Part shown: one piece after another, positions 1 to 7,620 of the stretch
How the letters are laid out: every line of letters begins with the position of its first letter
How positions within the stretch are numbered: the first letter of the stretch is position 1
Origin: an uncultured Pseudorhodoferax sp.
Lineage (GTDB): Bacteria; Pseudomonadota; Gammaproteobacteria; Burkholderiales; Burkholderiaceae
Assembly: GCA_913776795.1 (NCBI GenBank)
Contig: CAJYRH010000140.1
Location: 1 to 7,796 of the forward strand
DNA length: 7,796 nucleotides
Reading direction: 5' to 3'
The notes under the pieces: generated by a model
The model's database searches: none
What the model saw: the letters and a program-made list of their open reading frames with translations, nothing else
What the model was told of the DNA's origin: nothing
Program-made: the position numbers and the translations under genes

Positions 1-461
1 TGTATGCCGCCCGCCTGGCCCGGCGTGGCCAGTCCGACGACGCGCGGGCGATGGCCTTTGGCTGGGGCACCAACGAATACATGCGCAGCCAGGGTGGCTA
101 CGCCGTGACGCTGGAATGCGGCCAGCACCGCGATCCGCAGGCGCCGGAGGTGGCCTACCGTGCCATCCTCGCCTGCATGGCGCTGCTGGACATGGCGGGC
201 CCACCGCCTTTGCCGCCTGCCTTGCCCCGGCTGCTGCGGCTCATCGATGTCGTCGACCGCGAACACGAGGAAGACCGCCTGCTGCGCGACTGGTCCAGTT
301 TCGACCCGCTACGGCGCGGCCAGGCCATCGGCGCGCGTGCCGATGGCCGCGTGGTTGAGGCCCCCACCGATGGGGTCATCGTGTTCCCGAATCCTGAGGC
401 CGCGACCGGGAGCGAGTGGTTCTATCTGGCCGTGGAAAGCGACCGCGTGCTTGGCGCCTAG
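1..461 (+). CDS. Succinylglutamate desuccinylase/aspartoacylase-family protein, C-terminal part (5' end outside window)
   Basis: Open reading frame from base 3 to the TAG at 459-461; 152 residues are visible and the frame is open at the left edge, so the Met at 51 is probably internal. This family of zinc carboxypeptidase-like enzymes cleaves N-acyl amino acids such as succinylglutamate or N-acetylaspartate. The visible part holds the motif TLECGQH (bases 108-128), whose Glu matches the catalytic Glu of the family's E-x-G motif, preceded by SQGGYAV and followed by a helix rich in Ala and Leu. The C-terminal segment (about bases 290-455, with DGVIVFPNP and SEWFYLAVES) looks like the small beta domain that ends these proteins. 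The zinc ligands (H-x2-E...H) would lie in the missing N-terminal part, so activity and substrate cannot be judged. It is the only plus-strand gene and converges on the transglutaminase-like gene with 4 bases between the stops. The family call is fairly secure; the substrate is unknown. Confidence 0.8.
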   Translation, partial: YAARLARRGQSDDARAMAFGWGTNEYMRSQGGYAVTLECGQHRDPQAPEVAYRAILACMALLDMAGPPPLPPALPRLLRLIDVVDREHEEDRLLRDWSSFDPLRRGQAIGARADGRVVEAPTDGVIVFPNPEAATGSEWFYLAVESDRVLGA

Positions 462-465
462 GGCC

Positions 466-1278
466 TTACGCGAGCTCTGTCACCACCTCGAAGCGCGCGA
501 GCTGGTGGTCGCCGAAGACCATGGTGATTGGCACGTCGGCTGCGTCCCGTCCGCGGGCCAGCAGCACCCGCCCGATGCGCGGCGTGTTGTGCCGAGCGTC
601 GAAGGTATGCCACTGTCCGCCGAGGTAGACCTCGAACCACGCACTGAAATCCATAGGATAGGGCACGGGCGGAATGCCGATGTCACCCAGGTAACCCGTT
701 GCATAGCGCGCCGGGATGTTCATGCATCGGCACAACGCAATGGCCAGGTGGGCAAAGTCGCGACAGACACCGACGCGCTCGCGCCACCCTTCGGTGGCCG
801 TGCGTGTCGGCCTCGCGCAGCCATAGTCGAACCGCAGGTGCTGGTGCACGTAGTCGCAAATGGCCTGTACCCGTCCCCATCCGGGTTGCGCATTGGCGAA
901 GCGCGCCCACGCGAAAGCCAGGAGTTCCCCATCGAAGTCACAGTACCGGCTGGGCAGGAGGAACTGCAGCGTCTCCACCGGCAATTCGCTCACTGCATGT
1001 TCCCAGGCGCCCCACTGCACCGCATCGGGAAGGCCGCTGTCGCGGACCACTGCCTGGTTGCGCAGCCGTACCTCGCCTGTTCCGGCCGTCACGTGCACGC
1101 GTGCGCAATGGTTGCCGAAATGGTCCTGGTAGAAGTCCGTTGGCAGCGGTGGGGCCAGTGTGATGTCCTCCGGTGCCAGCAGGTCCGCCGAGCGGGAAGG
1201 GTGCACCTGCAACAGATAAACGAGTGCAGTGGGCGCTTGAACACGCAGCGCGATGTCATAACCGATCCGTATCAACAT
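466..1278 (-). CDS. Transglutaminase-like domain protein (putative cysteine protease type)
   Basis: 270 residues, ATG at 1278-1276, TAA at 468-466. The N-terminus (MLIRIGYDIALR) matches the usual beginning of bacterial transglutaminase-like proteins that have a beta-sandwich region before the papain-like core; this is why I prefer it over an in-frame GTG at 1386, which would add 36 unconserved residues. The core carries the nucleophile in GVCRDFAHLA (Cys172), then GYLGDIG, then DFSAWFEVYLGG (209-220) and TFDARHN with Asp227. The position normally held by the catalytic His (H-A-W) is Ser212 here; His224 and His230 lie nearby. I recall SAWFE variants in this subfamily, so this may be a subfamily trait and not a defect. 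There is no signal peptide, so it is probably cytoplasmic. Members often sit beside alpha-E or circularly permuted ATP-grasp genes; none is seen here. It lies 116 bases after the lytic transglycosylase gene on the same strand. No clear Shine-Dalgarno. Substrate unknown. Confidence 0.85.
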   Translation of the reverse strand: MLIRIGYDIALRVQAPTALVYLLQVHPSRSADLLAPEDITLAPPLPTDFYQDHFGNHCARVHVTAGTGEVRLRNQAVVRDSGLPDAVQWGAWEHAVSELPVETLQFLLPSRYCDFDGELLAFAWARFANAQPGWGRVQAICDYVHQHLRFDYGCARPTRTATEGWRERVGVCRDFAHLAIALCRCMNIPARYATGYLGDIGIPPVPYPMDFSAWFEVYLGGQWHTFDARHNTPRIGRVLLARGRDAADVPITMVFGDHQLARFEVVTELA

Positions 1279-1394
1279 GGGTATATGCGGTGGCGCCGCG
1301 CTGCAGGGAAAGACAACGCCGAAATCATAAGACCGCACCTGCGCACGGGGTGTTTGGCTTTGCCCCGTTCGTACGTAGGTGCACACCGCGCCGG

Positions 1395-2690
1395 TCAGCG
1401 CTGCTGCAGGCGTTCGAGCAGGTCGTGTGTCGGAAAGCCGTCGGCATCCAAGCCTGCGCTGCGTTGCCAGCGCCGGACCGCGCCGCGCGTGGCGGGACCG
1501 AGCACACCGTCGACGGCGCCGGGATCGAAGCCCTGTGCCTGCAGCGCTTCCTGCACTGTGCGCATCTCGCCGCGCGACAGCGCCCTCAGTTCACGCGGCC
1601 ACGCGGCCTGAACGCCTGCACCGCCGGCAATGCGCTGGGCCAGCAGGCCCACCCCAAGCGCATAGCTGGTTGCATTGTTGTAGCGCAGGATGGCACGGAA
1701 ATTCGGTCCGACGAGGAAGGCCGGCCCGCGCGCGCCGGCAGGCAGCAGCAAGCTTGCGTCCGGCAGATCCGGCAACGCTCCGCCACCGGCGGCGCGCACA
1801 CCCTCGGCAGCCCATTGCGAAGCCCGCTGGCGCAGTGCGTCGTCGGCCCGGCCCCGGTCGAACCCGGGCGGCAATTGCACCTCCAGGCCCCAGGGCTGGC
1901 CGCGCTGCCATCCTTCGCGTGCGAGGAAATGCGCAGTCGACGCGGTCACGTCGGCCATGCTGCCCCAGATGTCGCGCCGGCCGTCGCCGTCTGCATCCAC
2001 CGCATAAGCGAGAAAGTTGGAAGGCAGGAACTGCGTCTGTCCCATCGCGCCCGCCCAGGAACCCAGCATGCGCGCCCGCGGAATGTCGCCGTTCTGCAGA
2101 ATGCGCAAGGCCGCCATCAGCTGGCCCCGGGCCCATGCCGCGCGCCGGCCTTCGAAGCCGAGCGTGGCGAGTGCGTCGATGGTGGGCGTGTCGCCGTAGT
2201 TGCTGCCGTAGTTGCTCTCCATGCCCCAGATCGCCACGATGATCTCGGCTGGTACGCCATAGCGGGCAGCCGCGGCATCGGCAACGACCCGCACCTCGAG
2301 CAGCTTGTCCTGGCCGCGCGTCACGCGGCTGGGTGAGACCGCAGTGTCCAGATAGTCCCAGACGCTGCGCGTGAACTCGGGCTGCGAACGGTCCAGCGCC
2401 ACCACCTGGTCCAGGTGCTGCACGCCGTCAAAGGCGGCGTGCAGGGTGGCCTCGTCGATGCCGGCCTGGCGTGCCTCGGCGCGGAAACGGGCAATCCACT
2501 GGGCGAAGTTTTGGGCCTGCGCAGGTTGCGGCGCCTCCCCGGGTGCGAGAGCCGGCACTGCGCGCGCCGGGTCCACCGACCGAGCCGGCGGCGCCACGGC
2601 AGGCGGTGTCGGCTGTGGCGCCGCGCACCCGGCCAGAACCAGCGCTGCCAGCAACAAGGCGAGAGTGCGTTCGCAGCGGGGGGTGGGCAT
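1395..2690 (-). CDS. Lytic murein transglycosylase, MltB family, lipoprotein with C-terminal peptidoglycan-binding domain
   Basis: 431 residues, ATG at 2690-2688, TGA at 1397-1395. It cleaves the MurNAc-GlcNAc bond of peptidoglycan, leaving 1,6-anhydroMurNAc ends. The N-terminus is a type II signal peptide: basic start (PRCERT), hydrophobic run (residues 9-20) and lipobox LAGC with Cys22, so the protein should be lipid-anchored in the periplasm. A Pro/Ala-rich linker (23-60) follows. The catalytic domain (about 61-360) contains IWGMESNYGSNYG with the catalytic Glu158, then SWAGAMGQTQFLPSNF and DADGDGRRDIWGS, all typical of MltB. The last 60 residues (QEALQAQGFDPGAVDG, GPATRGAVRRWQ) form a PG_binding_1 domain. 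This layout fits the MltB_2 (TIGR02283) type better than E. coli MltB itself, so no symbol is given. The start lies only 14 bases after the tRNA-Ser CCA end and has no visible Shine-Dalgarno, suggesting co-transcription with the tRNA. No other Met occurs before the catalytic region. Confidence 0.93.
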   Translation of the reverse strand: MPTPRCERTLALLLAALVLAGCAAPQPTPPAVAPPARSVDPARAVPALAPGEAPQPAQAQNFAQWIARFRAEARQAGIDEATLHAAFDGVQHLDQVVALDRSQPEFTRSVWDYLDTAVSPSRVTRGQDKLLEVRVVADAAAARYGVPAEIIVAIWGMESNYGSNYGDTPTIDALATLGFEGRRAAWARGQLMAALRILQNGDIPRARMLGSWAGAMGQTQFLPSNFLAYAVDADGDGRRDIWGSMADVTASTAHFLAREGWQRGQPWGLEVQLPPGFDRGRADDALRQRASQWAAEGVRAAGGGALPDLPDASLLLPAGARGPAFLVGPNFRAILRYNNATSYALGVGLLAQRIAGGAGVQAAWPRELRALSRGEMRTVQEALQAQGFDPGAVDGVLGPATRGAVRRWQRSAGLDADGFPTHDLLERLQQR

Positions 2691-2704
2691 GGGCAGGCGG
2701 TGTC

Positions 2705-2792
2705 TGGCGGAAGCTGTGAGATTCGAACTCACGGATGGTTTCCCATCGCCGGTTTTCAAGACCGGTGCAATCGACCACTCTGCCAAGCTTCC
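2705..2792 (-). tRNA. tRNA-Ser (anticodon UGA), CCA encoded
   Basis: Read on the minus strand, the 88-base sequence folds as a class II tRNA. The acceptor arms GGAAGCT (2792-2786) and AGCTTCC (2715-2709) pair perfectly, followed by discriminator G and an encoded CCA (2707-2705). The anticodon stem CCGGT/ACCGG encloses loop CTTGAAA with anticodon TGA (2758-2756), reading UCA-type Ser codons. A long variable arm (GATGG-GAAA-CCATC) is the serine hallmark, and the T arm is GTGAG-TTCGAAT-CTCAC. The gene starts 17 bases after the ureG stop and ends 14 bases before the mltB-like ATG. It is tandem with both, so it may be transcribed from the urease operon, from its own promoter, or both. Confidence 0.97.
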
Positions 2793-2802
2793 GAGGCCGC
2801 GG

Positions 2803-2808
2803 ATTCTA
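2803..2808 (-). promoter_or_regulatory. Possible -10 box (TAGAAT) for tRNA-Ser
   Basis: Minus-strand TAGAAT matches 5 of 6 bases of TATAAT and ends 10 bases before the tRNA 5' end, a fitting distance for a tRNA start site a few bases upstream. It begins just after the ureG stop codon. The hexamer 17 bases further upstream (TGGGAT, inside ureG) is a poor -35, so support is weak. If used, the tRNA and the mltB-like gene would be expressed independently of urease. Confidence 0.25.
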
Positions 2809-2809
2809 C

Positions 2810-3472
2810 TCAGGCGGTCTGCAGCATCCCACGCTGCTCGATGAAGCGCACCACCTCGGCCAGGCCGTCGTTGGTCTTGAGGTTGGTCATCACGAAGGGC
2901 TTCAGCTCCCCGCGCGCGTTGGTGCGCATGCGGCGCGTGTCGGCATCCATCACCGCCAGGTCGGCACCCACGTGCGGCGCCAGGTCGGTCTTGTTGATCA
3001 CGAACAGGTCGCTCTTGGTAATGCCCGGGCCGCCTTTGCGCGGAATTTTCTCGCCGGCGGCCACGTCGATCACGTAGATCGTGAGGTCCGACAGTTCGGG
3101 GCTGAAGGTGGCGGCCAGGTTGTCGCCGCCGCTTTCGACGAACACCACGTCGGCGTCGGGAAAGTCCTCCAGCATGCGGTCGATGGCTTCGAGGTTGATG
3201 GACGCGTCCTCGCGGATGGCGGTGTGCGGGCAGCCGCCCGTCTCCACGCCCATGATGCGCTCGGCCGGCAGCGCGCCGCTGACGGTCAGGAGGCGCTGGT
3301 CTTCCTTGGTGTAAATGTCGTTGGTGATGGCGACCAGGTCGTACTGCGCCCGCATCTGCTTGCACAGCATCTCCAGCAAGGTGGTCTTGCCCGAGCCGAC
3401 CGGGCCGCCGATCCCCACGCGCAGTGGCGGCAGTTTTTTGGTCCGGTGGGCGATGTGGTGCAGTGCAGTCAT
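2810..3472 (-). CDS. ureG: Urease accessory GTPase UreG
   Basis: 220 residues, ATG at 3472-3470, TGA at 2812-2810. UreG is the SIMIBI-class GTPase that, with UreF and UreD/UreH, drives GTP-dependent nickel insertion into apo-urease; it receives nickel from UreE in the cytoplasm. Visible motifs: P-loop GGPVGSGKT (22-30), switch region with [10 protein letters not shown] (50-59), the nickel-binding CPH motif Cys81-Pro82-His83, [15 protein letters not shown] (113-127), and the guanine-specificity motif NKTD (160-163). Length is within the family's usual range of a little over 200 residues, with a short N-terminal lead carrying His5, His6 and His9. It starts 13 bases after the ureF stop without a strong Shine-Dalgarno, so its translation is probably coupled to ureF. 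It is the last urease gene; the tRNA-Ser follows after 17 bases. Confidence 0.98.
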   Translation of the reverse strand: MTALHHIAHRTKKLPPLRVGIGGPVGSGKTTLLEMLCKQMRAQYDLVAITNDIYTKEDQRLLTVSGALPAERIMGVETGGCPHTAIREDASINLEAIDRMLEDFPDADVVFVESGGDNLAATFSPELSDLTIYVIDVAAGEKIPRKGGPGITKSDLFVINKTDLAPHVGADLAVMDADTRRMRTNARGELKPFVMTNLKTNDGLAEVVRFIEQRGMLQTA

Positions 3473-3485
3473 GGTCTGTGGGTTC

Positions 3486-4160
3486 TCAGGAACGGAACAG
3501 TCGGGAGTATTGGGTTTCGTGCTGGGCCGACAGGATGGCCAGCATGGGCGAGAAGGCCTGGCGCCGGTCATCGTGCGTGGCCAGCGCCTGCTCGACGGCG
3601 GCCGGAATCGCCTGCGCCAGCCGCTGCAGCATGCGCTGGCCCGCGCTCTGGCCCAGCGGAACGGCCTTGACGGCGGCGGCCACCATGTTCTCGGCCCAGC
3701 CGAAGGCGAAGGCCAGGCAGGCCTCGCGCGGCGCGGCGCCGGCGCGGGCCGCCGCGAAGGCGAAGGCAACGGGGTAGCAGGGCGTGAGCCCGGCGAAGGC
3801 GGCCGCGGCATCGCCGTGCTGCAGCTTGAGCCACTCCAGCATGGAGCGGCCCATCTGCTCCGTCTGCAGCACGAACTCGGCAGACTCGCGCGTGCAGCGC
3901 AGCCAGGCGTCGAGTGCCTGCACGCGGCCATGGTCGCCGGCCTGCCAGGCGGCAACGGCCTCGGCCACCACGGCCAGGTCGCTGCGGGCCTGGCTCAGCT
4001 GCAGCTGCGCCAGCAGCCAGTCGCCAGCCTGCTGCTCGCCGTTGGCGAGCTGGGCGTCGACCGCAGCTTCCAAGGCTTCCGAATAGCTGAAGCCACCGAC
4101 CGGCAGCGCCGGCGATGCCAGCCAGATCAGCCCCAGCAGGGTGGCGGAGGAGACGTTCAG
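3486..4160 (-). CDS. ureF: Urease accessory protein UreF (apparent non-ATG start)
   Basis: About 224 residues, ending at TGA 3488-3486. UreF forms the UreD-UreF-UreG maturation complex and gates UreG GTPase activity. The N-terminal family motif [20 protein letters not shown] is present (residues 11-30), as are [11 protein letters not shown], a [11 protein letters not shown] stretch, the [20 protein letters not shown] segment, and the C-terminal QYSRLF ending. No ATG, GTG or TTG occurs between the upstream gene's coding region and this motif in the ureF frame. The only plausible starts are CTG at 4160-4158, or CTG at 4169-4167, which overlaps the SHOCT gene's TGA (4168-4166). I chose the former arbitrarily; the latter adds 3 residues. 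Neither has a visible Shine-Dalgarno, so re-initiation after the upstream gene is likely. The product is certain; the start is not. Confidence 0.93.
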   Translation of the reverse strand: MNVSSATLLGLIWLASPALPVGGFSYSEALEAAVDAQLANGEQQAGDWLLAQLQLSQARSDLAVVAEAVAAWQAGDHGRVQALDAWLRCTRESAEFVLQTEQMGRSMLEWLKLQHGDAAAAFAGLTPCYPVAFAFAAARAGAAPREACLAFAFGWAENMVAAAVKAVPLGQSAGQRMLQRLAQAIPAAVEQALATHDDRRQAFSPMLAILSAQHETQYSRLFRS

Positions 4161-4165
4161 CGAGT

Positions 4166-5005
4166 TCAGAGCCGGCCCAGCAGTTCGGTCTTCTTGGCCT
4201 GGAATTCGGTCTCGTCGAGCACGCCCTTGCTGCGCAGGTCGGCCAGCCGCTCGATCATGGCGAAGATCTCGTGGCTGTTGCCGTTGCCAGCGCCTGCAGC
4301 TGGATTCCGGGCCGGCGCCTGCGAGGGCATCGGAGCTGGAGGATAGCCTGCCGGCACCACCGGGTCCACGCCGTTGACCGAGACCACCGGCAGGCTGGCC
4401 ACGTCGATGAGGCCGTACTGGCTGTTGAAGCTCAGCGAACCGCCGTAGGACTGCTGTTGCGAGAACCCGCCGATCTGGTGGTCCAGCGTGTCGTAGATGG
4501 TGACCGTGCCGTTGGCCTCGATGGCCAGGCGTCGCGCCTGCGCGAAATTGGCGTAGCGCACGCCGTTCTGCGACCCCGTGCTGTCCGGCCAGCGCAGCGT
4601 GGGTCCCCACCAGTCCGCCGGCGGCGGCACGAACAGACTGGCGCTGGCACTGTCGCCGGCATGGCTGTAGCTGCTGCCGCTGAATTGCTCCTGTCCGTTC
4701 TGGCTCTGCGATTGAAAGCTGCCACCGGGTAGCAGATCGGGCTGGCTGGCGAGGAGATTGGACAGATCGGAGCACAGCGCATCCACGCGCGACCTGAGTT
4801 GGTGGTTGAACAGGTCCGACACCATGGTCATGCCCCCGCGCATCCACTGCCCCGAGCCGCCGAACTCCGGGTGGTTGAATTGGGCCATGCTGCCGTGTCC
4901 GCGGACCAGGGCATCCAGCATGCTCAGCGCGGCATCCACGCTGATGCCGTGCCGCCGGGCGATGTCGTCGATGGCCTGCTGGCCGGTCGCTGAAAGTTGG
5001 TGCAT
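4166..5005 (-). CDS. SHOCT-domain protein of unknown function within the urease operon
   Basis: 279 residues, ATG at 5005-5003, TGA at 4168-4166; GAGG sits 5 bases upstream of the ATG. The C-terminus (about 246-279: [22 protein letters not shown]) is a SHOCT domain, a short helical module thought to mediate oligomerisation or recruitment. The N-terminal 1-35 looks like a small helical bundle ([19 protein letters not shown]). Residues 40-65 contain [20 protein letters not shown], which I recall as conserved in proteobacterial SHOCT proteins of unknown function. A Gln/Ser/Gly-rich stretch follows (95-123). A segment around 149-195 ([17 protein letters not shown]) looks like a beta meander, then comes a Pro/Ala-rich linker (214-240). 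There is no signal peptide, membrane helix or metal-binding cluster, and only one Cys (78). It lies 64 bases after ureE and touches or overlaps ureF, so it is co-transcribed with urease maturation genes. Its role there is not known to me. Confidence 0.88.
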   Translation of the reverse strand: MHQLSATGQQAIDDIARRHGISVDAALSMLDALVRGHGSMAQFNHPEFGGSGQWMRGGMTMVSDLFNHQLRSRVDALCSDLSNLLASQPDLLPGGSFQSQSQNGQEQFSGSSYSHAGDSASASLFVPPPADWWGPTLRWPDSTGSQNGVRYANFAQARRLAIEANGTVTIYDTLDHQIGGFSQQQSYGGSLSFNSQYGLIDVASLPVVSVNGVDPVVPAGYPPAPMPSQAPARNPAAGAGNGNSHEIFAMIERLADLRSKGVLDETEFQAKKTELLGRL

Positions 5006-5010
5006 GGGAA

Positions 5011-5014
5011 CCTC
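5011..5014 (-). promoter_or_regulatory. Shine-Dalgarno of the SHOCT-domain gene
   Basis: Minus-strand GAGG, 5 bases before the ATG at 5005. It supports this start over upstream in-frame ATGs, which lie antiframe to the His-rich end of ureE. Confidence 0.5.
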
Positions 5015-5069
5015 GCTCTGCAGGGGAATGGGGCGGATTCTGGCAGTGGTCGGCGTCGGACCGGGGCCG

Positions 5070-5714
5070 CTATCGCTGTCGATTCTGGCCGTCGTGGTGG
5101 TGGGCGTGCGCGTGGCCGTGGCCGTGCCGATGCGCATCGCCATGGCCGTCGCCGTGGTCGTGGTCGTGGTCGTGACCAGGGCCATGGTGGGCGTGGGCAT
5201 GGCCGTCCCGCCCGTGGCCGTCGTCATGCCCATGGTGGCCATGGCCATGCGCATGGCCTTGCGCGCCGTAGGCGCCGCCCTCGGGTTCGAACGCCTCAGC
5301 CACAGGCGTCACGATCAGGTGCATGGCGCGCAGCATGTCGGCCAGCACGTGGTCGGGCTCGATCTTGAGGTGGTCGGGCTTGAGCTCGATCGGCACATGG
5401 CGGTTGCCCAGATGGTAGGCCGCACGGATCAGGTCGAACGGCGTGCCGTGGGCCTTGCAATGGGTGATCTTGAGCACGTTCTGCGGTGCGGCCAGCACGC
5501 GGACCAGCGAGCCATCCTCGGACACCAGCACGTCGCCGCCGCGCACGACGGTGCCGCGGGGCAGGAACACGCCAAGCAGGCGGCCCTGCGAGTCGGTGGC
5601 GTCGAAGCGGCTCTTCTGGCGCACGTCCCAGTCGAGTTCAACCGTGGCGGCGCGTCGGAGCAGCACAGGCGCGAGTCCGGCGCCCTGGGGCATGAGTTTG
5701 CTGGTGGTGAGCAT
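5070..5714 (-). CDS. ureE: Urease accessory protein UreE, nickel chaperone with long His-rich tail
   Basis: About 214 residues from ATG 5714-5712 to TAG 5072-5070. UreE binds nickel in the cytoplasm and hands it to UreG for insertion into urease. Residues 1-75 (MLTTSKLMPQG, VELDWDVRQKSRF, GVFLPRGT) form the N-terminal peptide-binding domain. Residues 80-150 form the metal-binding domain, with AYHLGNRHVPIEL and the conserved metal ligand His122 in DHVLADML, then FEPEGGAYG. The tail (153-214) holds 24 His in 62 residues, interleaved with Gly, Asp and Ala, and is probably a nickel store. Start choice: in-frame ATG at 5735 and GTG at 5741 also exist and none has a clear Shine-Dalgarno; 5714 gives the N-terminus typical of the family. 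The gene follows ureC after 96 bases, and its low-complexity 3' end produces long spurious ORFs on the other strand. Confidence 0.95.
   Translation of the reverse strand: MLTTSKLMPQGAGLAPVLLRRAATVELDWDVRQKSRFDATDSQGRLLGVFLPRGTVVRGGDVLVSEDGSLVRVLAAPQNVLKITHCKAHGTPFDLIRAAYHLGNRHVPIELKPDHLKIEPDHVLADMLRAMHLIVTPVAEAFEPEGGAYGAQGHAHGHGHHGHDDGHGRDGHAHAHHGPGHDHDHDHGDGHGDAHRHGHGHAHAHHHDGQNRQR
5075..5260 (-). repeat. Low-complexity DNA encoding the UreE His-rich tail
   Basis: A degenerate run of CAC/CAT, GGC, GAC and GCC codons encoding alternating His-Gly, His-Asp and His-Ala units. Units are imperfect, so this is codon-level simple sequence and not a tandem array with one fixed period. Such DNA is prone to slippage, and tail length may vary between strains. 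Confidence 0.7.
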
Positions 5715-5810
5715 GGATGGCAAAGAAGGAGACATGGACACGCGCCGGCATGACGCACGGCGGCCGGCAGACGGCTGCCGCCATCGTAGACCTGCTTTGG
5801 ATCGGCTGCC

Positions 5811-7529
<1,719 letters not shown>

Positions 7530-7530
7530 G

Positions 7531-7620
7531 TCAGAAGCCCCTCCGCCGGGCCGCCCCAAGGAGGGGCTGCGCCCCCTTGGGGGGCAGTGAATACATGCAG
7601 TGATGAACGTGGGGGCTCAT
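7531..7620 (-). CDS. Possible 29-residue coupling ORF between ureB and ureC
   Basis: An ATG overlapping the ureB stop (ATGA, 7620-7617) opens a frame of 29 codons that ends in TGA at 7533-7531, one base before the ureC ATG. A Shine-Dalgarno AAGGA lies 5 bases upstream of the ATG (7630-7626, in ureB). The peptide begins [18 protein letters not shown] and ends GAARRRGF; it resembles no family I know. The second half is encoded by the palindromic repeat, so its sequence is set by the repeat. A likely role, if any, is to carry ribosomes from ureB through the hairpin to ureC, not to make a functional peptide. It could equally be a chance ORF. Basis: ORF and signals seen; role inferred. Confidence 0.4.
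   Translation of the reverse strand: MSPHVHHCMYSLPPKGAQPLLGAARRRGF
7536..7585 (-). repeat. GC-rich palindromic intergenic element, with two alternative hairpins and the ureC Shine-Dalgarno
   Basis: Two inverted-repeat pairs share one arm. Hairpin A pairs 7554-7561 (CCCCAAGG) with 7575-7582 (CCTTGGGG), extended by GGGC/GCCC (7564-7567 with 7571-7574) around a 3-base loop and a 2-base bulge. Hairpin B pairs 7536-7544 with 7560-7568, 9 perfect base pairs around a 15-base loop; its 3' arm in the mRNA is the ureC Shine-Dalgarno. The two cannot form together because both use 7560-7567. I recall near-identical sequences repeated in intergenic regions of Comamonadaceae; only one copy is in this window. 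Confidence 0.6.
7538..7544 (-). promoter_or_regulatory. ureC Shine-Dalgarno, inside the palindromic element
   Basis: Minus-strand GGAGGGG, 8 bases before the ureC ATG. It can be masked by pairing with 7560-7566 in hairpin B. Confidence 0.65.

Noticed and set aside
1324..1329. Minus-strand TATGAT as a -10 box for the transglutaminase-like gene
   Set aside because: The hexamer 17 bases upstream (CACCCC) does not resemble a -35, so one 5/6 match is not enough.
1345..1368. Inverted repeat ACGGGG/CCCCGT with a 12-base loop after the mltB-like gene
   Set aside because: Only 6 pairs, a large loop and no T-run on the transcribed strand; not a convincing terminator.
160..1611. Plus-strand ORF of 483 codons (and a further one at 1173-2336)
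   Set aside because: They lie opposite the transglutaminase-like and lytic transglycosylase genes, are Arg/Pro/Ala-rich and show no family motif; typical antisense ORFs of GC-rich DNA.
2705..2792. tRNA-Ser as an integration site for a genomic island
   Set aside because: No integrase, direct repeat of the tRNA end, or change in gene character is seen; flanking genes are ordinary chromosomal ones.
2691..3365. Long upstream extension of the mltB frame (open from 3365)
   Set aside because: It runs antiframe through ureG and through the tRNA; the real protein starts at 2690 with a signal peptide and lipobox.
5008..5254. Minus-strand Thr/Met/Ala-rich N-terminal extension of the SHOCT gene
   Set aside because: It is the UreE tail read in another frame; a Shine-Dalgarno and a conserved N-terminus support the start at 5005.
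4758..5753. Plus-strand ORF of 331 codons with a Val/Ala/Met-rich, membrane-like middle
   Set aside because: It is the reverse complement of the SHOCT gene start and of ureE; the hydrophobic run is the antisense of His-Gly-Asp codons in the UreE tail.
5765..5780. Small hairpin CGGCAG-ACGG-CTGCCG in the ureC-ureE spacer
   Set aside because: Six pairs with no T-run; expected by chance in GC-rich DNA and too weak to call an attenuator.
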